64,000 nt of DNA, taken from contig NZ_JASF01000005.1 of the NCBI RefSeq assembly GCF_000622405.1, forward strand, positions 1,488,001-1,552,000, in the 5' to 3' direction. This DNA is from Sulfitobacter donghicola DSW-25 = KCTC 12864 = JCM 14565 (GTDB lineage: Bacteria; Pseudomonadota; Alphaproteobacteria; Rhodobacterales; Rhodobacteraceae). Below are positions 1 to 8,644 of the stretch, piece by piece. The notes below the pieces were generated by a model that was not told the DNA's origin, made no database searches, and was given only the letters and a program-made list of their open reading frames with translations. The position numbers were made by a program, and so were the translations under genes. Numbering within the stretch: position 1 is the stretch's first letter; each line of letters starts with the position of its first letter.

Positions 1-355
1 GGATTACGGTGATGAAGGCCATGTATGGTCTGGCGCGGCGCGAGATATGTCTTTTGCGGTGACGGGGCAGGGTGGCTTTATCGCGCTGCTTGGCGATCCA
101 GAAGTGGCCGATGGTCTTGTGGCCGAGGTCTATACCTTCCCTAGCGATCAGGCCGATAAAGTGGACCTGAGCGTTGAAACTGAAGTCGCAAAAGCAAACT
201 GCGGCTTGGAGATCGAAGCACAAACCTTGCAAACAAACAGTGGCAACGATATCACATCACGTGATTTGACGCTGTCAGTTCCAGACTGTGACGCCGCTGG
301 GAACTTTCTTGTGTTGAATAATTTGTTCGAAGACCTGAAAGTTGCGTCTAACTAA
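1..355 (+). CDS. C-terminal part of an unrecognised protein (5' truncated by window edge)
   Basis: The frame is open from base 2, so about 117 residues of a longer protein are visible before the TAA at 353-355. An ATG at 47 exists, but the codons before it (DYGDEGHVWSGAARD) read like continuing protein, so the true start probably lies outside the window. The segment is acidic, has two cysteines and no membrane helix. It ends 17 bases before a secreted PBP-like/OmpA protein on the same strand, so the two may be cotranscribed. I do not recognise the family and assign no function. Confidence 0.6.
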   Translation, partial: DYGDEGHVWSGAARDMSFAVTGQGGFIALLGDPEVADGLVAEVYTFPSDQADKVDLSVETEVAKANCGLEIEAQTLQTNSGNDITSRDLTLSVPDCDAAGNFLVLNNLFEDLKVASN

Positions 356-372
356 CGCAACCTCGAGGTCAC

Positions 373-1941
373 ATGACTAATGCGATATGTGCGGCGTTTT
401 TCGCCGCGCTTTTCCTTTTTGGAACTACCGTATCTGCCCTCGCGCAGGACATCACGCTTACCTCTCGTGATAGCAAAATTGAGCTGAGCGGCACCCTGTT
501 GGGATTCGACGGCGAATTTTATCGCGTCCAAACAGAATATGGCGAGCTGACTGTTGATGGGTCTGGTGTGTTGTGCAGCGGGCCTGCCTGCCCGAACCTG
601 CAGGACTTTGTCGCCGAGCTACAGATATCGGGTGCTCCTACTTTGGGGGCGGTTGTGATGCCTGCCCTTATCGAGGCTTTTGCGCGCAAGAATAACTATG
701 TAACCGAACGGGTAGAGGGCGAAGACTCGACGACCTTTACCTATCTGATCCGCCGCGAAAGCGACAAGAAACTGGCCGCGCGGTTTTTCTTTCGTGTGAC
801 AAACACGGATGAAGGATTTGCCGATCTATTGGCTGACGAAGCGGACATTGTGATGTCCCTCAGAGAGATCAGGCCAGAGGAGCGAAAACGCGCACGCGAA
901 GCTGGCCTTGGGGATATGACAGGCATCAACCGTAGCCGCGTTTTGGCGTTGGATGCGATTGTTCCTGTTGTTTCTGGCAGCAATCCTATTCAAGGGATCT
1001 CACCGGCGAATTTGGCGCTGGTGCTAGCAGGGCAAATTACAAATTGGCAGGCGCTAGGTGGCCCTGATGTTCCGATTGATTTGCATTTACCTGGTGATGC
1101 CTCGGGGCTGGGGCAGGCGATTGTGGACCAATTGCTACAACCCGCAAACCTTAGCAAATTCTCGGGCCAAGCAACCCACCATGCGGCGCCATGGGACCTT
1201 TCCCAAGCGGTGGCTGCGGATACATTTGCCTTGGGCGTTACCAGCTACGCAGACCGCGGCGATACGCAGCCGTTGATGTTGACGGGGTCTTGCGGGTTTT
1301 CCATGCAGGCCTCGCGCCGCGCAATCAAAACCGAAGATTACCCGCTGACAGCACCGATGTTCTTGTATTTTCCAGCGCGCCGTTTGCCGCGTTTAGCGCG
1401 TGAATTTTTGGCGTTCACGCGGGGGCCAGCGGCGCAGATTGTTATTCGGCGATCAGGGTTTGTGGATCAGACGCCAGAGGAAATAGCTGTTGAGCAGCAG
1501 GGAAACCGTTTTGCAAATGCAATTGCAAAGGCAGGCACAGAAATAACATTGGGTGAACTACAGCGGATGACCGCGACGCTGACGCCTATGGCGCGGCTTA
1601 GCACGTCGTTTCGGTTTGAGGCCGGATCTATCCGATTGGATGCACAATCGCGTTCAAACGTGCAGCAATTGGCGCGCGCGCTGGAAGTTGGCCAGTATGA
1701 TGCAAGGCGCCTGTTATTCGTTGGGTTCAGTGATGGTGAAGGCCCGTCAGAGGCCAACCGAGACATCGCGCTGCGCCGTGCCGATGCGGTGCGCCGCGCC
1801 GTGAGCGAAGCGGCCGTCGCGGCCAATTTGGGGCGTGTTGAGCTGGGCGTTGATGCGTTTGGCGAAGCAATGCCCATGGCTTGCGATGAAAGCTCGTGGG
1901 GGCGCCGCGCAAACCGCCGCGTCGAGGTTTGGGTCCGCTAA
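373..1941 (+). CDS. Secreted phosphate-binding-protein-like / OmpA fusion protein
   Basis: 522 residues. A signal peptide (about 1-24, ending SALAQ) is followed by a short beta-rich region, then a PstS-like substrate-binding domain (about 80-370; ISGAPTLGAVVMPALIEAF, and a later ANLALVLAGQITNWQALGG typical of PBP-like folds). An OmpA-like peptidoglycan-binding domain follows (about 410-522; FRFEAGSIRLDAQSRSNVQQ, then RRADAVRRAV and GRRANRRVEVWVR). The protein should be periplasmic and hold to peptidoglycan while binding a small ligand, perhaps an oxyanion; the ligand is inferred only from the fold. GAGGT precedes the ATG. Its TAA overlaps the convergent radC stop by four bases. Confidence 0.8.
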   Translation: MTNAICAAFFAALFLFGTTVSALAQDITLTSRDSKIELSGTLLGFDGEFYRVQTEYGELTVDGSGVLCSGPACPNLQDFVAELQISGAPTLGAVVMPALIEAFARKNNYVTERVEGEDSTTFTYLIRRESDKKLAARFFFRVTNTDEGFADLLADEADIVMSLREIRPEERKRAREAGLGDMTGINRSRVLALDAIVPVVSGSNPIQGISPANLALVLAGQITNWQALGGPDVPIDLHLPGDASGLGQAIVDQLLQPANLSKFSGQATHHAAPWDLSQAVAADTFALGVTSYADRGDTQPLMLTGSCGFSMQASRRAIKTEDYPLTAPMFLYFPARRLPRLAREFLAFTRGPAAQIVIRRSGFVDQTPEEIAVEQQGNRFANAIAKAGTEITLGELQRMTATLTPMARLSTSFRFEAGSIRLDAQSRSNVQQLARALEVGQYDARRLLFVGFSDGEGPSEANRDIALRRADAVRRAVSEAAVAANLGRVELGVDAFGEAMPMACDESSWGRRANRRVEVWVR

Positions 1942-2687
1942 AGATACCCTTCGGACCGAAAGCTGAGTTCCTGTGATTTTCCGATGATGAGATGGTCGTG
2001 CAGCGTAATCCCAAGCGCGTCACAAGCCGCGTTAACGCGGTTTGTCATGTCGATGTCTGATTGCGAAGGTGTTGGATCACCCGACGGGTGATTATGCACT
2101 AAAATCAAGGCAGAAGCATTTAACTCCAAGGCGCGTTTGGCCACTTCTCTGGGGTAGACGGGGACGTGATCGACGGTGCCTTTGGCCTGTTCCTCATCCC
2201 CGATCAGAACGTTTTTTCGATCTAGATATAGCACCCGAAATTGTTCTGTTTCGCGGTGGGCCATCGTGGTGTGGCAGTAATCCAGCAGGGCATCCCAGCT
2301 GGATAAAACCTGCGTTTGTATGATTTTCGAACGGGCCATGCGGTGGGCTGCTGCCTCGATAATTTTCAACTCAATAACGACTGCATCCCCAACGCCAGAA
2401 ATGTCGCGCAGCCGTGCTTCGGACGCGGTGATGACGCGGTTGAAATCGCCAAAACGCTCCATCAGCGCGTTGGCGAGGGGTTTTACATCGCGCCGTGGAA
2501 TTGCGCGAAAGAGGATCAGTTCCAGCAGTTCATATTCCGGCATTGCCGCCGCACCGCCAGCCATAAATCGGGCACGAAGCCGTTGCCGGTGGTCTTTGAT
2601 ATAGGAGGGTTGTTTGCCGCTCACGGGTTGCGCGGTAGGGGCCTCATCCGTGAAAAATGGGAGGGATTGTTCGTGGAAGCTGGTCAT
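1938..2687 (-). CDS. radC: RadC family JAB-domain protein
   Basis: 249 residues from the ATG at 2687; the frame extends upstream to 2792 but that stretch (MHLRCTRGAQCV...) looks non-coding. An N-terminal helix-hairpin-helix-like region contains LRDISGVGDAVVIELK. The C-terminal MPN/JAB domain carries the metal-site motif HNHPSGDPTPSQSD. RadC proteins were once linked to DNA repair, but their biochemical role is unsettled. The stop (TAG) shares the bases CTAA with the stop of the convergent OmpA-like gene. There is no strong Shine-Dalgarno sequence before the ATG. Confidence 0.9.
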   Translation of the reverse strand: MTSFHEQSLPFFTDEAPTAQPVSGKQPSYIKDHRQRLRARFMAGGAAAMPEYELLELILFRAIPRRDVKPLANALMERFGDFNRVITASEARLRDISGVGDAVVIELKIIEAAAHRMARSKIIQTQVLSSWDALLDYCHTTMAHRETEQFRVLYLDRKNVLIGDEEQAKGTVDHVPVYPREVAKRALELNASALILVHNHPSGDPTPSQSDIDMTNRVNAACDALGITLHDHLIIGKSQELSFRSEGYL

Positions 2688-2754
2688 AGGGTCAGCTTGT
2701 CTGGTGTTGGTTAGGGAATAGTTAATGAGGCCGAGAATTAACTGGAAATTAGGA

Positions 2755-2794
2755 GTCACACATTGTGCACCGCGCGTACACCGCAGGTGCATAC
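2755..2794. repeat. Copy 1 of a 40-bp intergenic repeat
   Basis: This stretch upstream of radC aligns without gaps to 31803-31842 between gltD and gltB, with 31 of 40 bases identical by eye. The first 16 bases (GTCACACATTGTGCAC here) differ at one position only. It contains GTGCAC-type dyads. The role is unknown. Confidence 0.5.
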
Positions 2795-2816
2795 AGGGCG
2801 GCAGAGGGGCAAATGC

Positions 2817-2850
2817 AAAAATGGCGCGATGATCAAATCAACGCGCCATT
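2817..2850 (-). terminator. Rho-independent terminator after dnaJ
   Basis: On the minus strand a perfect 9-bp stem, AATGGCGCG (2850-2842) with CGCGCCATT (2828-2820), encloses a 13-base loop and is followed by a short T run. It sits 28 bases past the dnaJ stop codon and should end the dnaK-dnaJ transcript. Confidence 0.75.
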
Positions 2851-2877
2851 CGTTAGTTTCCGTCTTTCAGAACGGCG

Positions 2878-4041
2878 TCAGCCCTTCATGGATTCCCAGA
2901 AGGATTTCACAGAGGAAAAGAAGCTGCTGCTTTCTGGGTTGTTCTCTTCCGAGAGCTCATCAAATTCGCGCAGGATTTCTTTTTGACGTGCTGTGAGGTT
3001 CACAGGAGTCTCGACAGCCAGTTCGATGATCATGTCACCCGTTGCGCCACCGCGAAGGTGCGGCATGCCTTTGCCACGCAAACGCATTTGGCGGCCAGAT
3101 TGGCTGCCTGCGGGGACCTGTACACGGCCGCGGCCACCATCGATGGTCGGAACCTCGATGCTGCCACCTAGAGCGGCGTTGCTCATGGTCACAGGGACAC
3201 GGCAGAACAGGTTGGGGCCATCACGTTCGAATAGCTCGTGCTCTTCCACCTCGATAAAGATGTAAAGATCACCAGACGGACCGCCGCGCATGCCTGCTTC
3301 GCCTTCGCCAGCAAGGCGAATGCGTGTGCCTGTTTCAACACCCGCAGGGATGTTCACAGAAAGCGAGCGGTCTTTTTCCACACGCCCTGCACCATGGCAA
3401 ACCTTACAAGGGTTTTTGATGATTTGGCCTAGGCCATTACAGGTGGGGCAGGTGCGCTCAACCGTAAAGAAACCTTGCTGCGCGCGTACTTTGCCCATGC
3501 CCGAACAGGTGGGGCAGGTTGTAGGTTCGGCGCCGCCTTCGGCGCCTGTTCCTTTACAGGAATCACAGCCGACCGAGGTTGGGACGTTGATCGATTTTTG
3601 CAGACCCGAAAACGCATCCTCAAGAGAGACACGCAGGTTAAAGCGCAGATCAGATCCGCGCGCTGCACGGCGGCCACCGCCGCCTTGTTGGCCACGCCCG
3701 CCCATGAAATCGCCGAACAAATCGTCGAAAACATCGGAGAAAGCAGAGGAGAAATCCCCCTGACCGCCGCCAAAGCCACCGCCCGGACGACCACCGCCGC
3801 CGCCGCCCATGCCGCCTTCAAATGCTGCATGACCATAGCGATCATATGCAGCTTTTTTGTCGGCATCTTTGAGCACTTCATAAGCCTCGTTGGCTTCTTT
3901 GAACTTGCCTTCGGCCTCGGGTTTGTCTGCGTTGCGATCTGGATGGTACTCTTTCGCTTTTTTGCGATAGCCCTTTTTGATTTCATCGGCGGAGGCGCCT
4001 TTGGCGACTCCGAGAACATCGTAATAATCACGTTTTGACAT
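2878..4041 (-). CDS. dnaJ: Chaperone protein DnaJ
   Basis: 387 residues, normal for full-length (type I) DnaJ. The J domain has HPD at 33-35, a glycine/phenylalanine-rich linker follows (about 75-120), then four CxxCxGxG zinc repeats ([32 protein letters not shown]) and the C-terminal substrate-binding region. DnaJ delivers unfolded clients to DnaK and stimulates its ATPase. It lies 78 bases after dnaK on the same strand, separated by a GC-rich hairpin that may lower its expression relative to dnaK, and is followed by a terminator. Confidence 0.98.
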   Translation of the reverse strand: MSKRDYYDVLGVAKGASADEIKKGYRKKAKEYHPDRNADKPEAEGKFKEANEAYEVLKDADKKAAYDRYGHAAFEGGMGGGGGGRPGGGFGGGQGDFSSAFSDVFDDLFGDFMGGRGQQGGGGRRAARGSDLRFNLRVSLEDAFSGLQKSINVPTSVGCDSCKGTGAEGGAEPTTCPTCSGMGKVRAQQGFFTVERTCPTCNGLGQIIKNPCKVCHGAGRVEKDRSLSVNIPAGVETGTRIRLAGEGEAGMRGGPSGDLYIFIEVEEHELFERDGPNLFCRVPVTMSNAALGGSIEVPTIDGGRGRVQVPAGSQSGRQMRLRGKGMPHLRGGATGDMIIELAVETPVNLTARQKEILREFDELSEENNPESSSFFSSVKSFWESMKG

Positions 4042-4068
4042 CAGTAGTACCCTTTACAGGAACACGAA

Positions 4069-4095
4069 GGGCCGGCCCGTCGATCGGACCGGCCC
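4069..4095 (-). promoter_or_regulatory. Hairpin in the dnaK-dnaJ intergenic region
   Basis: A perfect 7-bp stem, GGGCCGG (4069-4075) with CCGGCCC (4089-4095), lies between the two chaperone genes. There is no T run after it on the minus strand, so it is more likely a partial attenuator or an RNA-stability element than a full terminator. The effect on dnaJ level is inferred. Confidence 0.45.
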
Positions 4096-4119
4096 CTACA
4101 TTGGTTCCGTTAGACGGAT

Positions 4120-6039
4120 TTAGGAGCGCTTGTCGCCATCGAGGTCTTCGAAGTCGGCGTCGACGATATCATCGTCTGGGCCGCCTGCTGGACCTTCGTC
4201 GGCTGCTGCTGCCATGTCGTCTTCGCCAGCTTCCTGCGCGCTCTTGTAGATCGCTTCACCCAGTTTCATCGCCGCTTCGGTGACGTTCTGGATGCCAGAT
4301 TTGATCTTCTCGGCGTTCTCAGTTTCCATCTCGTCTTTCAACGCTGCGATGGCCAGTTCGATCGCTTCGACGGTTGTTGGATCAACCTTGTCAGAGTGCT
4401 CTTCCACGGATTTCTCGGTGGAGTGGATCAGGCTCTCGGCTTGGTTTTTCGCTTCGATCAACTCGCGGCGTTCTTTATCCGCTTCTGCGTTGTCTTCGGC
4501 GTCTTGAACCATTTTTTCGATGTCGGCATCGGACAGACCGCCAGAAGCTTGGATCGTGATCTTTTGCTCTTTGCCGGTCCCTTTGTCCAAAGCACCTACC
4601 GAAACGATACCGTTGGCATCGATGTCAAAGGTGACTTCGATCTGTGGCATGCCGCGTGGGGCTGGTGGGATTTCTTCGAGGTTGAAGGCACCGAGGATCT
4701 TGTTATCGGCAGCCATCTCACGCTCACCCTGGAAACAGCGGATGGTTACGGCGTTTTGGTTGTCTTCCGCAGTCGAGAAGATCTGGCTCTTCTTCGTTGG
4801 GATGGTTGTGTTGCGGTCGATCAGGCGGGTGAAGACACCACCAAGTGTTTCGATGCCCAAGGACAGCGGCGTCACGTCGAGAAGAACAACGTCTTTAACG
4901 TCACCCTGAAGAACACCAGCTTGGATCGCGGCGCCAAGGGCCACAACTTCGTCTGGGTTCACACCTTTGTGCGGCTCTTTGCCGAAGAATTTTGTGACTT
5001 CTTCGATAACGCGCGGCATGCGGGTCATACCACCAACCAGAACAACTTCGTCGATGTCAGATGCGGCCAGACCGGCATCTTTCAACGCTGCTGCGCAAGG
5101 TTTCATGGAGGCTTTGATCAGGTCGCCAACGAGGCTTTCCAGTTTTGCACGGGTCAGTTTCATAACCATGTGCAATGGCTGGCCAGTGGAGCCCATGGAG
5201 ATAAACGGCTGGTTGATCTCGGTCTGGGTTGCCGAAGACAATTCGATTTTGGCTTTTTCGGCAGCTTCTTTCAGACGCTGAAGGGCCATTTTGTCTTGGG
5301 TCAGGTCGACTTGGTTCTCTTTTTTGAACTCATCCGCGAGGTAGTTCACGATGCGCATGTCAAAGTCTTCACCGCCGAGGAACGTGTCACCGTTGGTGGA
5401 TTTCACTTCGAACAGGCCATCGTCGATTTCGAGGATGGTTACGTCGAATGTACCGCCGCCAAGGTCATAAACCGCGATGGTTTGTGTTTCTTCTTTGTCG
5501 AGGCCGTATGCCAGCGCAGCCGCTGTTGGCTCGTTGATGATGCGCAGCACTTCGAGGCCAGCGATTTTGCCGGCGTCTTTTGTGGCCTGACGCTGGGCGT
5601 CGTTAAAGTATGCAGGAACGGTGATAACCGCCTGAGATACTTCTTCGCCGAGGTATGATTCAGCTGTTTCTTTCATCTTGCCCAAGATGAAGGCAGAGAT
5701 TTGCGACGGGGAGTATTTCTCACCGCGGGCTTCGACCCATGCGTCGCCGTTGCCGCCGTTAATTACGTTGAAAGGCAGGTTTTTCTTGTCTTTGGCCAGA
5801 TCCGCGTCGTCGTTACGACGGCCGATCAGACGCTTTACACCAAAGATTGTGTTGTCTGGGTTGGTGACGGCCTGGCGTTTTGCCGGCTGGCCAACGAGGC
5901 GCTCGTCTTCGGTGAAGGCTACGATAGAAGGTGTTGTGCGCGCGCCCTCTGCGTTTTCGATAACGCGGGGCTGGCTACCGTCCATGATAGCGATACAGGA
6001 GTTTGTAGTTCCAAGGTCAATACCAATTACTTTGGCCAT
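4120..6039 (-). CDS. dnaK: Chaperone protein DnaK (Hsp70)
   Basis: 639 residues from the ATG at 6039 ([15 protein letters not shown]), which is preceded by an AGAGGGA ribosome-binding site; the frame reaches 6063 but those eight residues are not part of the family. The N-terminal ATPase domain has phosphate-1 IDLGTTNS and phosphate-2 [12 protein letters not shown], the linker is [16 protein letters not shown], and the substrate-binding domain and acidic tail ([18 protein letters not shown]) follow. It is the ATP-driven Hsp70 of the cytosol, first gene of dnaK-dnaJ, under a sigma-32-type promoter at 6154-6182. Confidence 0.99.
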   Translation of the reverse strand: MAKVIGIDLGTTNSCIAIMDGSQPRVIENAEGARTTPSIVAFTEDERLVGQPAKRQAVTNPDNTIFGVKRLIGRRNDDADLAKDKKNLPFNVINGGNGDAWVEARGEKYSPSQISAFILGKMKETAESYLGEEVSQAVITVPAYFNDAQRQATKDAGKIAGLEVLRIINEPTAAALAYGLDKEETQTIAVYDLGGGTFDVTILEIDDGLFEVKSTNGDTFLGGEDFDMRIVNYLADEFKKENQVDLTQDKMALQRLKEAAEKAKIELSSATQTEINQPFISMGSTGQPLHMVMKLTRAKLESLVGDLIKASMKPCAAALKDAGLAASDIDEVVLVGGMTRMPRVIEEVTKFFGKEPHKGVNPDEVVALGAAIQAGVLQGDVKDVVLLDVTPLSLGIETLGGVFTRLIDRNTTIPTKKSQIFSTAEDNQNAVTIRCFQGEREMAADNKILGAFNLEEIPPAPRGMPQIEVTFDIDANGIVSVGALDKGTGKEQKITIQASGGLSDADIEKMVQDAEDNAEADKERRELIEAKNQAESLIHSTEKSVEEHSDKVDPTTVEAIELAIAALKDEMETENAEKIKSGIQNVTEAAMKLGEAIYKSAQEAGEDDMAAAADEGPAGGPDDDIVDADFEDLDGDKRS

Positions 6040-6150
6040 GTGTTCGATCCCTCTTTTGCTCAAGGCGATTACACGAAGCGTAGGCCCGTTGTGGCACCAT
6101 TGCTCCGATCCGGTTTGCGCTGAATACGGCTCGTCTCCAGCGGTTCGAGG

Positions 6151-6183
6151 GGTATATAAGGAGGGGGTGCGGTTGCTGCAAGC
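6151..6183 (-). promoter_or_regulatory. Sigma-32 (RpoH)-type heat-shock promoter of dnaK
   Basis: On the minus strand CTTG (6182-6179) is followed 18 bases later by CTTATAT (6160-6154). This closely resembles the alphaproteobacterial RpoH consensus CTTG-N17-CYTATNT. It lies about 115 bases before the dnaK start. The match is read by eye. Confidence 0.6.
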
Positions 6184-6253
6184 ATGGCAGACACCAAGAA
6201 GTGATGATTCAGGAAATAATCGTGAAAATTGATCAAATAATTTGGATTTTGCG

Positions 6254-6853
6254 ATGAAACTATCCGTTAAGGGGTTTGAAATTCATCCTGAGTTTCTGGA
6301 TGTCGCGCAACAGCGCGCTGTTTTGGCTGCGATCCGTGGGGTTGTGGCGCAGGCTCCGTTTTTCCGTCCAGAGACGCCAATGGGCAAGCCTATGTCGGTC
6401 CGGATGACTGCTGCGGGGCAATATGGCTGGTTTTCGGACAAGTCGGGCTATCGCTATGCGCCTAGCCATCCATCGGGAAAACCATGGCCCGCGATCCCTG
6501 ACGACGTGTTGGAGATCTGGAAAAGGGCCACGGGGCTAGAGCGGCAGCCCGAGTGTTGTTTGATTAACTACTATAGTGCGGACGCGAAAATGGGTCTGCA
6601 TCAGGACCGCGACGAGGCAAATATGGAATGGCCCGTTGTTTCGCTGTCGCTGGGGGATGACGGATTGTACCGTATGGGGAATGTGACCCGCGGGGGCAAA
6701 ACCGAAAGCATGTGGCTGCGGTCGGGGGATGTTGTGGTTATGGGAGGCGAGGCGCGTCTTGCTTATCATGGTGTAGATAAAATTCGGGGCGGCTCTTCCA
6801 CCTTATTGCCCAAAGGTGGGCGGCTGAACCTGACGCTGCGTGTTGTGACCTGA
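6254..6853 (+). CDS. alkB: AlkB-type 2-oxoglutarate/Fe(II) dioxygenase
   Basis: 199 residues from the ATG at 6254; an upstream TTG at 6242 would add four residues. The fold signature is complete: iron ligands H116 and D118 (in HQDRDE), H172 (YHGVD), and oxoglutarate-binding arginines in RLNLTLR near 190-196. [14 protein letters not shown] is characteristic. AlkB proteins oxidatively remove alkyl groups from bases such as 1-methyladenine and 3-methylcytosine. It stands alone, divergent from dnaK and convergent with the export permease gene, with no ada-type partner in the window. Confidence 0.93.
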   Translation: MKLSVKGFEIHPEFLDVAQQRAVLAAIRGVVAQAPFFRPETPMGKPMSVRMTAAGQYGWFSDKSGYRYAPSHPSGKPWPAIPDDVLEIWKRATGLERQPECCLINYYSADAKMGLHQDRDEANMEWPVVSLSLGDDGLYRMGNVTRGGKTESMWLRSGDVVVMGGEARLAYHGVDKIRGGSSTLLPKGGRLNLTLRVVT

Positions 6854-6880
6854 TCCGCGATTAGCTGGCCTGTTTTAGGG

Positions 6881-7705
6881 TTAGCGTCGCGCGCTCCAGC
6901 TGATGGAGGCATGTTTGCGGGTATAAAATTCGCCCATCAAACCCACCATGACCAAGACCAAGCCAACCCAAAGAGCATACATCGGGTCGCTATAGCGTGG
7001 GTTATAGTTCAGAAACGCAAAGCCTCGCGCCTGATCGATGGTGTGAAACAGCGGGTTCCAATCAAACATCGCCAGCATGAAGCCAGGAAGGGTGTTTGCA
7101 ACAAACATCTTGCCAGAGGCAATCATATTGGCGCGTTGATAGATGGTAGAGAAAATGCTGACAGCCGTGGGAAACCACGGTTTGATCGCGAGAAGGACCA
7201 GACCCAATGCGGCACCTGTAAACCATGCAAGCATGAGCATACCGAAGGCGGCAAAGGGGTGTTCGACCTCAAGCGGTGTAAAGGCGACGTGATACACAAA
7301 CAGGATCACCGCCAGCGACAAAACCTGAATATAGAGCGCCCCAAGAGCGGCCGAGCAGATCGAGATGATCGTGTTCATGGGCGCGTGTTGCATCATGGGG
7401 CTTGCAGGGCCCTCAGAGCCGACAACCGCGCCCAGCGCCTTTGAGTGGGTCATGTAAAGAAAGATTCCAGACATGATATAGATGAGAAAATCACCGCGCA
7501 GCGCGGCGCCGCGCAATCCCAGAATGGAAAACATCACATAAAAGGCGCCAACAAAAATCACCGCCTGCAAAATGTTTGTCGCGATCGCCAGAAAGGCGTT
7601 GTTATGGCTTTTGCGAACGGAACGGACGATAGAATGATAGATCAATTCCATCATCGTAAGGATGACGTGCGCTGTCGATCTGGTTTTGCGAACGGGTTGG
7701 AACAT
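6881..7705 (-). CDS. ABC-2 type polysaccharide export permease (KpsM-like)
   Basis: 274 residues from the ATG at 7705, which has AAGG nine bases upstream; a GTG at 7732 would add nine residues. There are about six hydrophobic segments and the organisation of capsule/O-antigen ABC exporters (KpsM family, about 260-275 residues). It would move a lipid-linked glycan across the inner membrane together with an ATPase (KpsT). No ATPase gene of that kind lies in the window, so the partner must be elsewhere. It is divergent from cysQ, at the edge of a glycan gene group. Confidence 0.8.
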   Translation of the reverse strand: MFQPVRKTRSTAHVILTMMELIYHSIVRSVRKSHNNAFLAIATNILQAVIFVGAFYVMFSILGLRGAALRGDFLIYIMSGIFLYMTHSKALGAVVGSEGPASPMMQHAPMNTIISICSAALGALYIQVLSLAVILFVYHVAFTPLEVEHPFAAFGMLMLAWFTGAALGLVLLAIKPWFPTAVSIFSTIYQRANMIASGKMFVANTLPGFMLAMFDWNPLFHTIDQARGFAFLNYNPRYSDPMYALWVGLVLVMVGLMGEFYTRKHASISWSARR

Positions 7706-7818
7706 TTTGTACTGCCTTGCGGAAATGACCACGATTGCACGGAATTCTTGCCGATCCGTTTCATGCGCATCATAAGGTATCCAAAGTTTATATCAACGAA
7801 GGATGGCGAGAGTAGGGC

Positions 7819-8616
7819 ATGGATTACGAAAAATTGACGCAGGTTATGCGACGGTTGGCATTGGAAGCAGGCGATAAGATCATGGAAATCTATGGTCAGG
7901 ACGATTTTGATGTGAAGTCAAAGTCGGATGACAGCCCCGTAACGGCGGCTGATGAAGCGGCGGATAAAATCATTTCTGATGGTCTGCGGGCAGAATTTCC
8001 CGATGTTCTTTTGGTGACCGAAGAGCAATCGGCCACCCACAGCACGTCAGGCGATACATTTTTGATTGTTGATCCATTGGACGGCACCAAAGAGTTCATT
8101 CACCGCCGTGGGGATTTCACAGTGAACATCGCATTGGTTGAGGGCGGTGTACCAACGCGCGGCGTTGTTTATGCCCCTGCAAAAGACCGGATGTTCTTTA
8201 CCCTTGCTGGGGGTCAGTCGGTGGAAGAAACGGGCGATTTTGCCAAAGACACTGTTGGCCCGATGAAAGAGATTTCAGTCTCTAACCCTGACAATTCTGC
8301 GCTAATGGTAGTGGCCAGCAAATCGCACCGCGATCAGGCGACAGATGATTACATCGGCAAATACGCTGTGAAAGATATGAAAAGCGCGGGTTCTTCGCTC
8401 AAGTTCTGTCTGATCGCTACGGGCGAGGCAGATATCTATCCGCGCGTTGGTCGCACGATGGAGTGGGACACGGCCGCAGGGCATGCGGTGCTGAAAGGTG
8501 CGGGCGGTGATGTGATCCGTTTTGATGATCACAGCGCGTTGGTTTACGGCAAAGAAGATTACGCGAACCCCTTCTTTATCGCCTATGCACCTGGTGTGGA
8601 TTTAAAGCCTGCTTAA
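7819..8616 (+). CDS. cysQ: 3'(2'),5'-bisphosphate nucleotidase CysQ
   Basis: 265 residues of the inositol-monophosphatase fold, with the metal-binding motifs TEEQ, DPLDGTKEF and WDTAAGHAVL. CysQ removes the 3' phosphate from PAP (adenosine 3',5'-bisphosphate), the by-product of sulfotransferases and of PAPS reduction. Its position at the head of a glycosyltransferase group that ends in a sulfotransferase suggests it recycles PAP made by glycan sulfation; that link is inference. It runs in the same direction as the genes that follow. Confidence 0.92.
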   Translation: MDYEKLTQVMRRLALEAGDKIMEIYGQDDFDVKSKSDDSPVTAADEAADKIISDGLRAEFPDVLLVTEEQSATHSTSGDTFLIVDPLDGTKEFIHRRGDFTVNIALVEGGVPTRGVVYAPAKDRMFFTLAGGQSVEETGDFAKDTVGPMKEISVSNPDNSALMVVASKSHRDQATDDYIGKYAVKDMKSAGSSLKFCLIATGEADIYPRVGRTMEWDTAAGHAVLKGAGGDVIRFDDHSALVYGKEDYANPFFIAYAPGVDLKPA

Positions 8617-8644
8617 GGGCCTGAGGCTTTGGTATTGAATTGAC

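Noticed and set aside
4396..5658. 420-residue open frame on the plus strand opposite dnaK
   Set aside because: It mirrors dnaK codon structure, has no ribosome-binding site and no recognisable domain; dnaK is certain on the other strand.
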